DNA from: Candidatus Latescibacterota bacterium
GTDB lineage: Bacteria; Latescibacterota; UBA2968; UBA8231
Reading direction: 5' to 3'
Length of the DNA stretch: 7,397 nt
Assembly: GCA_022825185.1 (NCBI GenBank)
Contig: JAJDYK010000124.1
Location: 1-7,397 of the forward strand
Below the pieces are notes generated by a model. The model ran no database searches, was not told where the DNA came from, and worked only from the letters and a program-made list of their open reading frames with translations. The position numbers and the translations under genes are program-made. Positions 1 through 7,151 of the stretch are shown here, one piece after another; within the stretch, counting starts at the first letter, position 1; each line of letters starts with the position of its first letter.

Positions 1-723
1 GCGGGTAGCCGCGTCAATGTAGCAGACGCTGAACGCGCGGCGCGGGCGATTGGTGTTATTCGTCTCCGAGCGGTGCAAGGTCCAGTTGTGCAAAAGCACC
101 ACCTCGCCTTTTTCCATTTCCAAATACAGCCGCTTCTCATCCGGGGCGTGCAGCGCGCGCTCGTCCGCCGATAGCTGATCGCCTGTCTCGGGGATCATAG
201 TGTGGTGCGAGCTGGGGATGATCTGCAGGCAGCCGTTGGCAACGCACGTATCGTCAAGCGCGGTCCACACCGTGACCTTGGGGGGAATGCTCAGTTGCCA
301 GCCGCCAGCGCCGTCTTGGTGCCAGTTGATCAGGACGCCCTGCTCAGCGGGCTTGTTGAAAAACATAGCGCGAAAAATCGAAACATCCTCACTGACGATT
401 TTAGCAGTTAGGTCGCGGAAGAGCGGCTTTTGCATGTAGTCCAAAAACAGCGGATCCTGCTCCAGATCCTGAATTTTGCGGTATTTAAGCGAGGAGCCCT
501 TAAACTCTTTAGTCTGCCGCGAAAGCTCGGGATTGCCAGCCGAAGGGCATAGCTGCATGAGCATGTTGTCGTAGCGCACTTCGCCGAGCATGATCTGATC
601 GATGCGCTGGCAGAGGCCGTCGATTTCCTCATGGGAAGCGACGTGGCCGAGGCGCACGTAGCCCTGATCGTGAAACTGGTCGAGTTCGGCGGCGCTTAGC
701 TCGGAGGCGTGGAGAACGGTCAT
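1..723 (-). CDS. Phytanoyl-CoA dioxygenase (PhyH) family protein, 3'-truncated by window edge
   Basis: Reading the minus strand from ATG at 723 gives 241 codons open to base 1, so the C-terminus lies outside the window. The protein matches the PhyH family of Fe(II)/2-oxoglutarate oxygenases, which hydroxylate small substrates in the cytoplasm. The HxD iron motif is in NWHQDGAGGW (H135, D137). The distal histidine is H217 in LLHNWTLHRSETNN, and the RPRRAFSVCY stretch supplies the probable 2-oxoglutarate-binding arginine (about R228). All three metal ligands are therefore present and the enzyme should be active. The start is set by AAAGGAG (730-736 on this strand), 6-7 nt upstream. It is the last visible gene of a tight minus-strand run, 17 bp after the upstream gene's stop. 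Typical members have about 250-300 residues, so little is missing. The substrate cannot be inferred; bacterial paralogues act on very varied compounds. The family call is secure. Confidence 0.9.
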   Translation of the reverse strand, partial: MTVLHASELSAAELDQFHDQGYVRLGHVASHEEIDGLCQRIDQIMLGEVRYDNMLMQLCPSAGNPELSRQTKEFKGSSLKYRKIQDLEQDPLFLDYMQKPLFRDLTAKIVSEDVSIFRAMFFNKPAEQGVLINWHQDGAGGWQLSIPPKVTVWTALDDTCVANGCLQIIPSSHHTMIPETGDQLSADERALHAPDEKRLYLEMEKGEVVLLHNWTLHRSETNNTNRPRRAFSVCYIDAATR

Positions 724-740
724 GGCAAGCTCCTTTGGTC

Positions 741-1388
741 TTAAGCGAGACGAGCGAGCGCGTCTTGCCGGCTGATGCGGCGGAAGGATTGTTCGAGGAC
801 GGGGCCTTGGCCGTGCCAACCCGCCTCGCGTTCGCCATCGGGCACGGAGTCGCAGACGCTTTGGCACCAGGAGGCGAGCGGGTCTGCCGGGCAGCGGATT
901 ACGACGTCGGGGGCAGCAACCGCGCCTGTGGCCGAATACGCATAGCAGGTTTCGATGAGCCGCTCGGCTGCGGCTACTTGCTGACGCTGGTATTCGCGCA
1001 GAGCCGGAGGGCCGTCGGGCACGAGCAGGATGTTGACGCCGCGGTCAGTAATCGCGTTGAGCCGCTCGACCGCATCCGTGCCAACCACCACGTCTTTGTG
1101 CGCCGGCCAGATGTCGAACATCCCGTAAGCCGCCTTGGGCTCACGCGATTGGAAGGTGAAGTTATCGGGGTACGCGAAAAAATCCTCGCCCGTGGCGCGG
1201 TAGGTATTGTAAAAGGCGGTTGTGTGGGCCATGATCAAATTAATGGCCCCGATGCCCTCAAGGCGATTGGGCGCTAGCACCCCGAGCCTCTTGGTATTGG
1301 TAAAGCCGCGAAAGTACTCCGCCAACGCGACCGGTTGGCCGCTGGCAATTATCTCAAAATCGCTGTCGCCGAGTGTTGAACTGTGCAT
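741..1388 (-). CDS. Hypothetical protein, 215 aa, in the PhyH operon
   Basis: I do not recognise this protein. It is soluble-looking, with no signal peptide and no long hydrophobic segment. Residues 1-125 are rich in aromatic and ordered-looking sequence (for example FYNTYRATGEDFFAYPDNF and AYGMFDIWPAHKDVVV). A region near 105-130 (AITDRGVNILLVPDGPP) reads like a beta strand plus loop of an alpha/beta fold. The C-terminal third has four cysteines (TCYAY, VIRCPAD, SWCQSVCDS), not in an obvious metal-binding pattern. The ATG at 1388 is the first usable start, because an in-frame TAG lies 15 bases upstream. Its ribosome site is weak (GGACG). It sits 21 bp after the coiled-coil gene and 17 bp before the PhyH gene, so it is probably co-expressed and may serve the dioxygenase. 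The opposite strand is also open over much of this stretch, but that frame lacks protein-like character. Function is unknown. Confidence 0.72.
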   Translation of the reverse strand: MHSSTLGDSDFEIIASGQPVALAEYFRGFTNTKRLGVLAPNRLEGIGAINLIMAHTTAFYNTYRATGEDFFAYPDNFTFQSREPKAAYGMFDIWPAHKDVVVGTDAVERLNAITDRGVNILLVPDGPPALREYQRQQVAAAERLIETCYAYSATGAVAAPDVVIRCPADPLASWCQSVCDSVPDGEREAGWHGQGPVLEQSFRRISRQDALARLA

Positions 1389-1409
1389 GGGTACGTCCGT
1401 CTAAGTCCT

Positions 1410-1703
1410 TCACGGCAGATATTTCATAATCGTCGCCACTGCCACAACGGCACCGATGGTAATGTACAGGTTGCGGTTCAATCCCTTGTGCAATTCCGTT
1501 TTGAGTTCGGCCATCGCGCTTTCGAGGCGGGTGCTCTCGGCCTTGCTTTGACCTTCGAGGCGGGTGACATCGGCCTTGACTTCGCCTTCCAGCCGAGTGA
1601 TTTGACCTTCGAGGCGGGCGATATCGGCTTTCGTGGCAAGATGCTCATAGACGCCTTCGAGCCGCGACAGGCGCTCTTCCGGGGTCAGGGGTGAGTTGGT
1701 CAT
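1410..1703 (-). CDS. Small coiled-coil protein with C-terminal membrane anchor
   Basis: A 97-residue protein with two parts. Residues about 10-75 are charged and helical with a recurring R-L-E-G motif (RLEG at 14, 30, 37, 48 and RLES at 59). The spacings of 16, 7, 11 and 11 suggest a heptad/hendecad coiled coil. Residues about 79-93 (LYITIGAVVAVATIM) form one hydrophobic segment followed by KYLP, so it is probably tail-anchored with the coil in the cytoplasm. The organisation resembles small DUF1640/XhlA-like coil-plus-anchor proteins, but I cannot assign a family. The start is supported by AAGGGAG at 1711-1717 (minus strand), 7 nt from the ATG. It heads the tight three-gene run into the 215-aa protein and PhyH gene. 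Oligomerisation or membrane scaffolding is a reasonable guess. An antisense frame is open here too, but it lacks the ribosome site and the anchor. Confidence 0.75.
   Translation of the reverse strand: MTNSPLTPEERLSRLEGVYEHLATKADIARLEGQITRLEGEVKADVTRLEGQSKAESTRLESAMAELKTELHKGLNRNLYITIGAVVAVATIMKYLP
1521..1640 (-). repeat. Imperfect 33-bp tandem repeats encoding the coiled coil
   Basis: On the plus strand, four consecutive units begin with TTCGAGGCGGG or a variant: 1521-1553 (33 bp), 1554-1586 (33 bp), 1587-1607 (21 bp, shortened and more diverged) and 1608-1640 (33 bp). All lengths are multiples of three, and they encode 11-, 11-, 7- and 11-residue coil units in the small anchored protein. 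The pattern suggests in-frame unit duplication with one 12-bp shortening, which would change coil length without breaking the frame. Confidence 0.75.
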
Positions 1704-2041
1704 AACTGTTCTCCCTTATGATTGTAGCGAAAGTACTGGATAGTATAGGGGGGTGTCAATTTCCGGGCTACCTTGCATGGTTGCGATGATGGGGCGGTTG
1801 CATGAGGCCGACCGCGAAACGTCCCCAAAAGACGCAACAAGTGGGCGGTCCTCATCCCGTATAGGGCAATATCCGTGCCAGCGTCGCTGGTCTGGTAGCG
1901 GGGGCTTGTGGGCGGTTCCCACTGTGTCGGCAAGCACACACTGATGGGTTGTTTACGCGCCTGTCGTCGGAATTTTATTCTACCGGTTCCAAATTGGCGA
2001 TTTCGTCGAAGTCAAGAAGCTGCTGCTCGTTGCGGCAGCCC
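1704..2041. other. 338-bp intergenic stretch with short inverted repeats
   Basis: This lies downstream of the SDR gene and upstream of the coiled-coil gene, both on the minus strand. I see no convincing gene. The short open frames have unlikely composition, and each is contradicted by an overlapping alternative. It holds a 13-bp palindromic stretch at 1878-1890 (CCAGCG-T-CGCTGG), a hairpin at 1908-1922 (GTGGG-cggtt-CCCAC), and the pairs GCTT/AAGC (1904-1907 with 1932-1935) and GTGT/ACAC (1924-1927 with 1936-1939). No hairpin is followed by a T run on the minus strand, so a classical SDR terminator is not shown. A G-rich run (from 1748) and a TTGACA box sit near the right of the coiled-coil gene. 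It could be a leader, a structured RNA or gene remains. Confidence 0.45.
1730..1759 (-). promoter_or_regulatory. Weak candidate promoter for the coiled-coil/hypothetical/PhyH operon
   Basis: On the minus strand a perfect TTGACA (1759-1754) is followed 18 nt later by TACTTT (1735-1730), a poor -10 match. An alternative TATACT lies inside the spacer and TACAAT lies further down, but neither has proper spacing. Its place just before the ribosome site of the coiled-coil gene fits a start for the three-gene operon. The box pairing is uncertain. Confidence 0.28.
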
Positions 2042-2827
2042 CTACTCCAGCAGAATGCCGCCGTCAAGGACGATGTTCTTACCCGTCATCGACGGAGTTC
2101 TACACAACATTTCAAAAACGTAGAGCAGATGCACGGGGGGGACTTCCTGATTCCACACCTTCATTAGGTTTTTGACCCCATCAATGGCTTCGCTCGGCGT
2201 GTTAGAAATCATCTGGCCGCTGACAATAACCGGGCTGATGGAATTGACGCGAATCCCGAATTCCTTACCCGCCTGCACCGTATAATTGCGGCTGAGCCCG
2301 AGCAGGGCCGCCTTGCTGCAAACATAAGGTGCCCCCACGTACAACCCGCCCACCAGTGCGGCCAGCGACACGATGTTGATGATTTGCCGATCGTCGCTGC
2401 CATGCTGCATCAGGCCGACCGCGCCCTGACTCATAAAGGCCGCGCCTTTTGCATTTACATTGAGGACGCGATCCCAGTTGTCCTCGGTCATGTCGAGCAA
2501 CTTTACTTCGCTGAGCAGCCCGGCGTTATTGATGAGCAGATCGAGACTGTCGTACCGTTCAGCTATTTCAGCGTAAAAGGATTTGATCTGGGCGACATCG
2601 CTGAGATCCACGCGATGGGCGCTGTACTCGCCACCGTAGGACGCAACCGCCTCCACCGTATCGTCTTGCGGCACAACATCCACCAGAATGGGGACCCCGC
2701 CACGCGAGGCGATAAAGGTCGCAAAAATTTTGCCAATCGTCCCACTGGAGCCGGTGATAATGCAGCGCCGACCCTTGAGGTATTCTTCCATCGTTACGTA
2801 CTGCTCAAGTCCCACACTACCGTTCAT
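2042..2827 (-). CDS. Short-chain dehydrogenase/reductase (SDR), classical type
   Basis: A 261-residue NAD(P)-dependent oxidoreductase of normal classical SDR length, cytoplasmic. The Rossmann glycine motif is TGSSGTIG (residues 25-32). D50 at the end of beta-2 (ILVDVV) suggests NAD(H) preference. The NNAG motif is at 100-103, the structural asparagine is in VNAKG (N125), the catalytic serine is S154 (NIVSLAA), and Y168/K172 form the YxxxK pair in GAPYVCSK. The C-terminal MTGKNIVLDGGILLE is the usual SDR ending. The start at 2827 is chosen because AGGAGA (2836-2841, minus strand) lies 8 nt upstream. The internal ATG at residue 13 would also give a normal N-terminus but has no such site. It is divergent from the Ldh2 gene across a dyad-bearing control region. 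The family is sure; the substrate (alcohol, sugar or hydroxy acid) is not known. Confidence 0.93.
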   Translation of the reverse strand: MNGSVGLEQYVTMEEYLKGRRCIITGSSGTIGKIFATFIASRGGVPILVDVVPQDDTVEAVASYGGEYSAHRVDLSDVAQIKSFYAEIAERYDSLDLLINNAGLLSEVKLLDMTEDNWDRVLNVNAKGAAFMSQGAVGLMQHGSDDRQIINIVSLAALVGGLYVGAPYVCSKAALLGLSRNYTVQAGKEFGIRVNSISPVIVSGQMISNTPSEAIDGVKNLMKVWNQEVPPVHLLYVFEMLCRTPSMTGKNIVLDGGILLE

Positions 2828-2871
2828 AAGCTTTGTCTCCTATCGTTATGCAAGTAATCAATGTGCAGGGC

Positions 2872-2900
2872 ATTAAAAGACCCTTTCGCGGCCTAGTCAA
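2872..2900 (-). promoter_or_regulatory. Candidate sigma70-type promoter of the SDR gene
   Basis: On the minus strand TTGACT (2900-2895, 5/6 to consensus) is followed by a 17-nt spacer and TTTAAT (2877-2872, 5/6). Transcription would begin near 2865, leaving a leader of about 38 nt with the AGGAGA ribosome site. The -35 box lies inside the left arm of the large inverted repeat, so a protein bound to the dyad would compete with polymerase. Confidence 0.6.
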
Positions 2901-2949
2901 GGAGCGGGACTCCACGCCAACAGACGGCACCCCTCCTTGACTAGGCCGC
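2888..2949. promoter_or_regulatory. 17-bp inverted repeat between divergent genes (operator/attenuator candidate)
   Basis: The left arm is 2888-2904 (GCGGCCTAGTCAAGGAG) and the right arm is 2933-2949, its exact reverse complement, around a 28-nt centre. Inside, GGG/CCC (2906-2908 with 2930-2932) and GCC/GGC (2916-2918 with 2926-2928) could extend the fold. It lies between two divergent start codons and is not followed by a clean T run on either side, so a plain terminator is unlikely. Each arm contains a TTGACT pointing outward, which makes it a probable shared operator overlapping both -35 regions. A mobile or repetitive element is the alternative. Confidence 0.7.
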
Positions 2950-2965
2950 CAAAAATCTCTTTATC
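2937..2965 (+). promoter_or_regulatory. Candidate promoter of the Ldh2 gene
   Basis: TTGACT (2937-2942) in the right arm of the dyad is followed by a 17-nt spacer and TTTATC (2960-2965), a weak -10 (3/6). It mirrors the SDR promoter with the same spacing, and transcription would start about 30 nt before the TTG start codon. The weak -10 suggests it needs an activator or is a poor promoter. Confidence 0.4.
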
Positions 2966-2985
2966 CATACACCACGCACCAACTA

Positions 2986-2993
2986 AAAAGGAG
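2986..2993 (+). promoter_or_regulatory. Ribosome binding site that fixes the TTG start
   Basis: AAAAGGAG ends 8 nt before TTG at 3002. The next in-frame ATG (3065, residue 22) would cut into the conserved N-terminal helix of the Ldh2 fold and has no comparable site, so the TTG is the likely start. Confidence 0.8.
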
Positions 2994-3001
2994 CCAATCC
3001 A

Positions 3002-4078
3002 TTGACCGAATCTACCCGCCAAAATATCCAGCCGGACGACCTGAAGAACTTTTGCACCGCCGCCATGGTCAAAGCCGGCCTCAGCCAAGAAGACGCCGCA
3101 CTAAGTGCCCACGTCTTCGTCACCACCGACACTTGGGGCACCTTTACGCACGGCACCCGACAGATCCGCGGCCTGATGCAGAATGCGCGGCGTGGCCGTT
3201 TGGTCGCAACCGCAAAAGAGAAAATCGTCGCCGACGGCCCATCCTGGGCCATTATCGATGCCTGCGACGGCATGCCACCCGCCATCTCCTGCCGCGCCGT
3301 GGAGTTAGCCGTTGCCAAAGCCCGCCAAAGCGGCATGTGCTACATCGGCATCCGAGGCAGCAGCCACTACGGTGCCGCTGGCTTTTACGCCAACATGATC
3401 GCCGAAAACGACATGATCGGCCTGTCCATGTGCAATGTGGAACCCTGCATGACGGTACCCGGCGGCAAGAGCCGGGTTCTGGGGACCAACCCGATCGCCT
3501 ACGCCGCACCCACCGGCACCGACCGCACCGTCATGCTCGACATTGCCACCAGCGCAGTTGCGGCCACCAAAATATTCGCCGCCAAAAACGAAGGGCGCAG
3601 CATTCCCGACACCTGGCTGGTAGATGAAGACGGCATCCCAACGACCGATCCCACCGAGTTTCCGGAAAAAGGGGCCCAGTTGCCCATGGCCGGGCACAAA
3701 GGGTACGGATTGGCTGTGCTGGTAGAGTTGCTAACCGCGACCCTTAGCGGCGCAGCGATGATGGGCAGCGTCCAAAGTTGGGTGGCCGACACGGACGAGC
3801 CCTCGAACCAAGGTCACGCCTTTGTCGCCATTGACGTCGGCGCAATGATGCCGCTGGAGGAATTCCACGCCCGCATGGACGTCATGTGCAAAGAGATCAA
3901 GAGCGCTTCCCCAGCCAAAGGCGGGACCATCTTCCTGCCGGGCGAGATCGAGTGGAACAAGCGGGAGCAAGCGCTAGCCGAGGGTATTGTCATGCCCGAG
4001 GATGTCTTGATCAGCCTGCGGGGATTAGCTGAAGACAGTGGCCTCGACCCCGCGGATTTCAATCTGGACTTGGGCTGA
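3002..4078 (+). CDS. Malate/L-lactate dehydrogenase (Ldh2) family NAD(P)-dependent oxidoreductase
   Basis: A 358-residue cytoplasmic enzyme, full length for the Ldh2 family (YlbC/AllD/YiaK/ComC type). These enzymes reduce 2-oxo acids to 2-hydroxy acids, or the reverse, using a fold distinct from the Rossmann fold. Visible marks are THGTRQ with H50 at the place of the proposed catalytic histidine of YiaK, GSSHYGAAGFYA (119-130, H122), GTNPIAYAAP (161-170), MLDIATSA, and GHKGYGLA (231-238) in the cofactor-binding region. The start is TTG, chosen by the AAGGAG site. Family substrates include malate, lactate, ureidoglycolate, 2,3-diketogulonate and sulfolactate, and this sequence does not separate them. 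It is divergent from the SDR, probably under a shared operator, and its 3' end converges with the M28 gene. The family is very likely; 'malate dehydrogenase' should be taken as a family label only. Confidence 0.92.
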   Translation: MTESTRQNIQPDDLKNFCTAAMVKAGLSQEDAALSAHVFVTTDTWGTFTHGTRQIRGLMQNARRGRLVATAKEKIVADGPSWAIIDACDGMPPAISCRAVELAVAKARQSGMCYIGIRGSSHYGAAGFYANMIAENDMIGLSMCNVEPCMTVPGGKSRVLGTNPIAYAAPTGTDRTVMLDIATSAVAATKIFAAKNEGRSIPDTWLVDEDGIPTTDPTEFPEKGAQLPMAGHKGYGLAVLVELLTATLSGAAMMGSVQSWVADTDEPSNQGHAFVAIDVGAMMPLEEFHARMDVMCKEIKSASPAKGGTIFLPGEIEWNKREQALAEGIVMPEDVLISLRGLAEDSGLDPADFNLDLG

Positions 4079-4087
4079 GCAGCCGCT

Positions 4088-5482
4088 TCATCCCTCCCCG
4101 AAATACCTCGCCAGCACCCGCTCCGGCGGCCACAGGTCGAGCAACTCGACGGCCTCCGCCAGCGGCGTGCTGGCAAAGGACGCCTCCAACTCCTCCCGCG
4201 TGCGCCGCCGCGCTGGCCGCTCGTTTAGGTTGGCCATCTCGAACAGCACCCGCGCGTTGATCGCCGCGCACTCGCTCAGGCCCTGGGGATAGACCTTGTC
4301 CGCAGTGTCGGCTCGGCTGTGGCCATAGAAGCGGTCCTCGGGCCATACCGATTCCGTTCCCAACCCCACAGTGGGCACGCCGTGGGCGAAAAACGGGAAG
4401 TGATCGGAACCCCAACTCGTCGTGCCGCAGGACGCGCCAAAGGGCTTTTCGAGTCCATCCACGCGCACGCGACGCGCCACTGTCTCCAGGACCGGCAACA
4501 GATCCCCGGCCCCGGCGATTCCCAGCCCCGAAGGCCGACCGCCGACATCGTTGTTAATCATTAGCCAAGTGTCGTCGAGTTCCCCGGCGTGGCGCTGCGT
4601 GTACGCCCAAGACCCGACCAGCCCCGACTCCTCGACCCCAAAGGCCACGAACCGCACCGTGCGCCGCAGGTGCTCGCGGTGTACGGCGAGGGCGCGCGCC
4701 GCTTCAACCACGGCGACCACGCCTGCGGCGTTGTCAATCGCACCGGGGCCCACGTGCCAAGTGTCGTAGTGGCCGCCGCAGACCAGGACCTGCTGTGGAT
4801 GCTCGGTCCCGGTCAACTCGCCGACCACGTTCCACGACTCCTTGGGCTCGATGCGACTGTCGAGCACTAACCGCAGCCGCACCGGTCCGCGCCGCTGCTG
4901 CAGACGCTTGAGGTACTCGGCGTCTTCGAGACTGATGGAGGCCACCGGCAGATCGCCGACCCGCTGGAAGCAACAGGTGCGGGCCGGCTGCAATGCACCA
5001 GCGTAATTGCGGTGCTCAAGCAGTGCCACGGCCCCGAAGCGCGCAGCCAAGGGCGTCTTCAACTGGCGAGCAAAGGGGTAGTAGGGCGCCACCGCAATGC
5101 GACCGCGCACCTCGTCAGCCCGCTGCTCCAACTCCTCGGCGTCGCAGCGTTCGAGAAACACAACCTCCCCTTCCACTCCCCGCTCCGAAGTCGAAGGCGA
5201 CAGCCCTCCGCACCGACACGGGATCGAGCGTCCTGCCTCCGGCTCCACCACAGTCAACTCCTCGCGCTGCGGCCACCAAGCGCGGTACTCGAAGGGCTCC
5301 AAGCGGACGTGGTCGAGTCCATAGCGCTGAAAGGTTTGCAGCAGGAAGTCCCGGGCACGGACCTCCCCCTCGCTGCCCGCTACGCGCATGCCGATGTCGT
5401 CGGCCAGCACGAGCAGGTTTTCCCAAGCCTCGGACCGCGTCTCGACCTCGGCGACGATTGCTTCTTCGATTCTGCTTTCCAT
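4088..5482 (-). CDS. M28 family zinc metallopeptidase with PA-type insert
   Basis: A 464-residue peptidase with the full set of di-zinc M28 residues: H238 and D240 (GGHYDTW), bridging D250 (GAIDNAAG), E284 as general base with E285 as ligand (GVEESGLVGS), D312 (INNDVGG) and H388 (FYGHSRADTAD). Residues about 85-195 look like a protease-associated (PA) domain, with GRIAVAPYYP, ARFGAVALLEHRNY and PVASISLEDAEYLKRL, as in carboxypeptidase Q-like and larger aminopeptidases. No signal peptide or membrane segment is seen, so it is probably cytoplasmic, which is unusual because many M28 enzymes are exported. The start is strongly supported by AGGAGGT (5487-5493, minus strand), 4 nt before the ATG. 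It follows the semialdehyde dehydrogenase gene by 34 bp and is probably co-transcribed. Specificity (aminopeptidase, dipeptidase or amidohydrolase) cannot be read. The tail after residue 410 is arginine/glutamate-rich. Confidence 0.93.
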   Translation of the reverse strand: MESRIEEAIVAEVETRSEAWENLLVLADDIGMRVAGSEGEVRARDFLLQTFQRYGLDHVRLEPFEYRAWWPQREELTVVEPEAGRSIPCRCGGLSPSTSERGVEGEVVFLERCDAEELEQRADEVRGRIAVAPYYPFARQLKTPLAARFGAVALLEHRNYAGALQPARTCCFQRVGDLPVASISLEDAEYLKRLQQRRGPVRLRLVLDSRIEPKESWNVVGELTGTEHPQQVLVCGGHYDTWHVGPGAIDNAAGVVAVVEAARALAVHREHLRRTVRFVAFGVEESGLVGSWAYTQRHAGELDDTWLMINNDVGGRPSGLGIAGAGDLLPVLETVARRVRVDGLEKPFGASCGTTSWGSDHFPFFAHGVPTVGLGTESVWPEDRFYGHSRADTADKVYPQGLSECAAINARVLFEMANLNERPARRRTREELEASFASTPLAEAVELLDLWPPERVLARYFGEG

Positions 5483-5486
5483 TTTT

Positions 5487-5493
5487 ACCTCCT
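5487..5493 (-). promoter_or_regulatory. Strong Shine-Dalgarno of the M28 gene
   Basis: AGGAGGT on the minus strand is a full anti-SD match placed 4 nt from the ATG at 5482. It is the strongest ribosome site in the window and implies efficient independent initiation on the second gene of the pair. Confidence 0.75.
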
Positions 5494-5516
5494 AGGCCAT
5501 GCCCGCGATGTCCACT

Positions 5517-6995
<1,479 letters not shown>

Positions 6996-7034
6996 GGTTT
7001 GATCCTTTTTTGTTGTAATATGGCCTTCTGGCGA

Positions 7035-7062
7035 AAGATAGCTGGAGCCATCGAGCCGTCAA
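7035..7062 (-). promoter_or_regulatory. mmsA: Candidate promoter of the mmsA-M28 operon
   Basis: On the minus strand TTGACG (7062-7057, 5/6) is followed by a 16-nt spacer and TATCTT (7040-7035, 4/6). The predicted start near 7028 leaves a leader of about 33 nt containing the AAAGGA ribosome site. It is divergent to, and only about 30 bp from, the palindrome before the antitoxin gene. Confidence 0.42.
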
Positions 7063-7065
7063 TGC

Positions 7066-7093
7066 TTGTAAGCCGTCCAAGAAACTCTATCTT
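7066..7093 (+). promoter_or_regulatory. Weak candidate promoter of the toxin-antitoxin operon
   Basis: TTGTAA (7066-7071, 4/6) is followed by a 16-nt spacer and TATCTT (7088-7093, 4/6). The -10 runs into the 16-bp palindrome at 7090-7105, which is where an autorepressor would act. The boxes are weak and other pairings in this AT-rich stretch are possible. Confidence 0.3.
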
Positions 7094-7105
7094 TACTAGT
7101 AAAGA
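7090..7105. promoter_or_regulatory. Perfect 16-bp palindrome, probable toxin-antitoxin operator
   Basis: TCTTTACTAGTAAAGA is its own reverse complement and ends 46 bp before the antitoxin ATG. MazE/PemI-type antitoxins are known to repress their own operon through palindromes in this position. Two more CTTTAC half-sites follow in the leader. Binding by this antitoxin is inferred. Confidence 0.6.
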
Positions 7106-7115
7106 ATACAAGGAA

Positions 7116-7132
7116 CTTTACCTCTTTACCTC
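7116..7132 (+). repeat. Tandem CTTTAC / TTTACCTC direct repeats upstream of antitoxin
   Basis: TTTACCTC occurs twice head to tail (7117-7124 and 7125-7132). This puts CTTTAC at 7116 and 7124, the same hexamer that forms the arm of the palindrome (7091-7096, inverse at 7099-7104). Four copies in about 40 bp look like extra operator half-sites, though low complexity could also explain them. Confidence 0.5.
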
Positions 7133-7151
7133 TAACAAGGTCACTCTACTT

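Noticed and set aside
735..1277. 180-codon plus-strand open frame opposite the 215-aa protein
   Set aside because: It lacks a plausible ribosome site and does not fit the operon direction. The minus-strand reading has tight operon spacing and more natural composition.
1383..1694. 103-codon plus-strand open frame opposite the coiled-coil gene
   Set aside because: It mirrors the 33-bp repeats in antisense. The minus frame has a good Shine-Dalgarno site, a coil pattern and a membrane anchor.
1700..1939. 79-codon and 73-codon minus-strand frames (1700-1939 and 1716-1937) in the gap before the coiled-coil gene
   Set aside because: The two overlap in different frames, neither has a ribosome site, and both have disordered, non-family-like sequence. 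One overlaps the downstream ATG by 4 bp, which gave brief support but not enough.
1975..2040. Reading one frame away after the SDR stop gives 21 acidic residues (GCRNEQQLLDFDEIANLEPV and E) then a stop, as if a frameshift had cut an SDR tail
   Set aside because: The SDR already ends with the normal DGGxxxx C-terminus and has the usual length. A 22-codon open stretch is easily chance.
2888..2949. Rho-independent terminator reading of the dyad
   Set aside because: Both flanking genes start here rather than end, and neither side has an immediate T run.
3052..3627. 191-codon plus-strand frame overlapping the Ldh2 gene
   Set aside because: It is an arginine/histidine/proline-rich out-of-frame shadow of the Ldh2 gene, with no recognisable domain.
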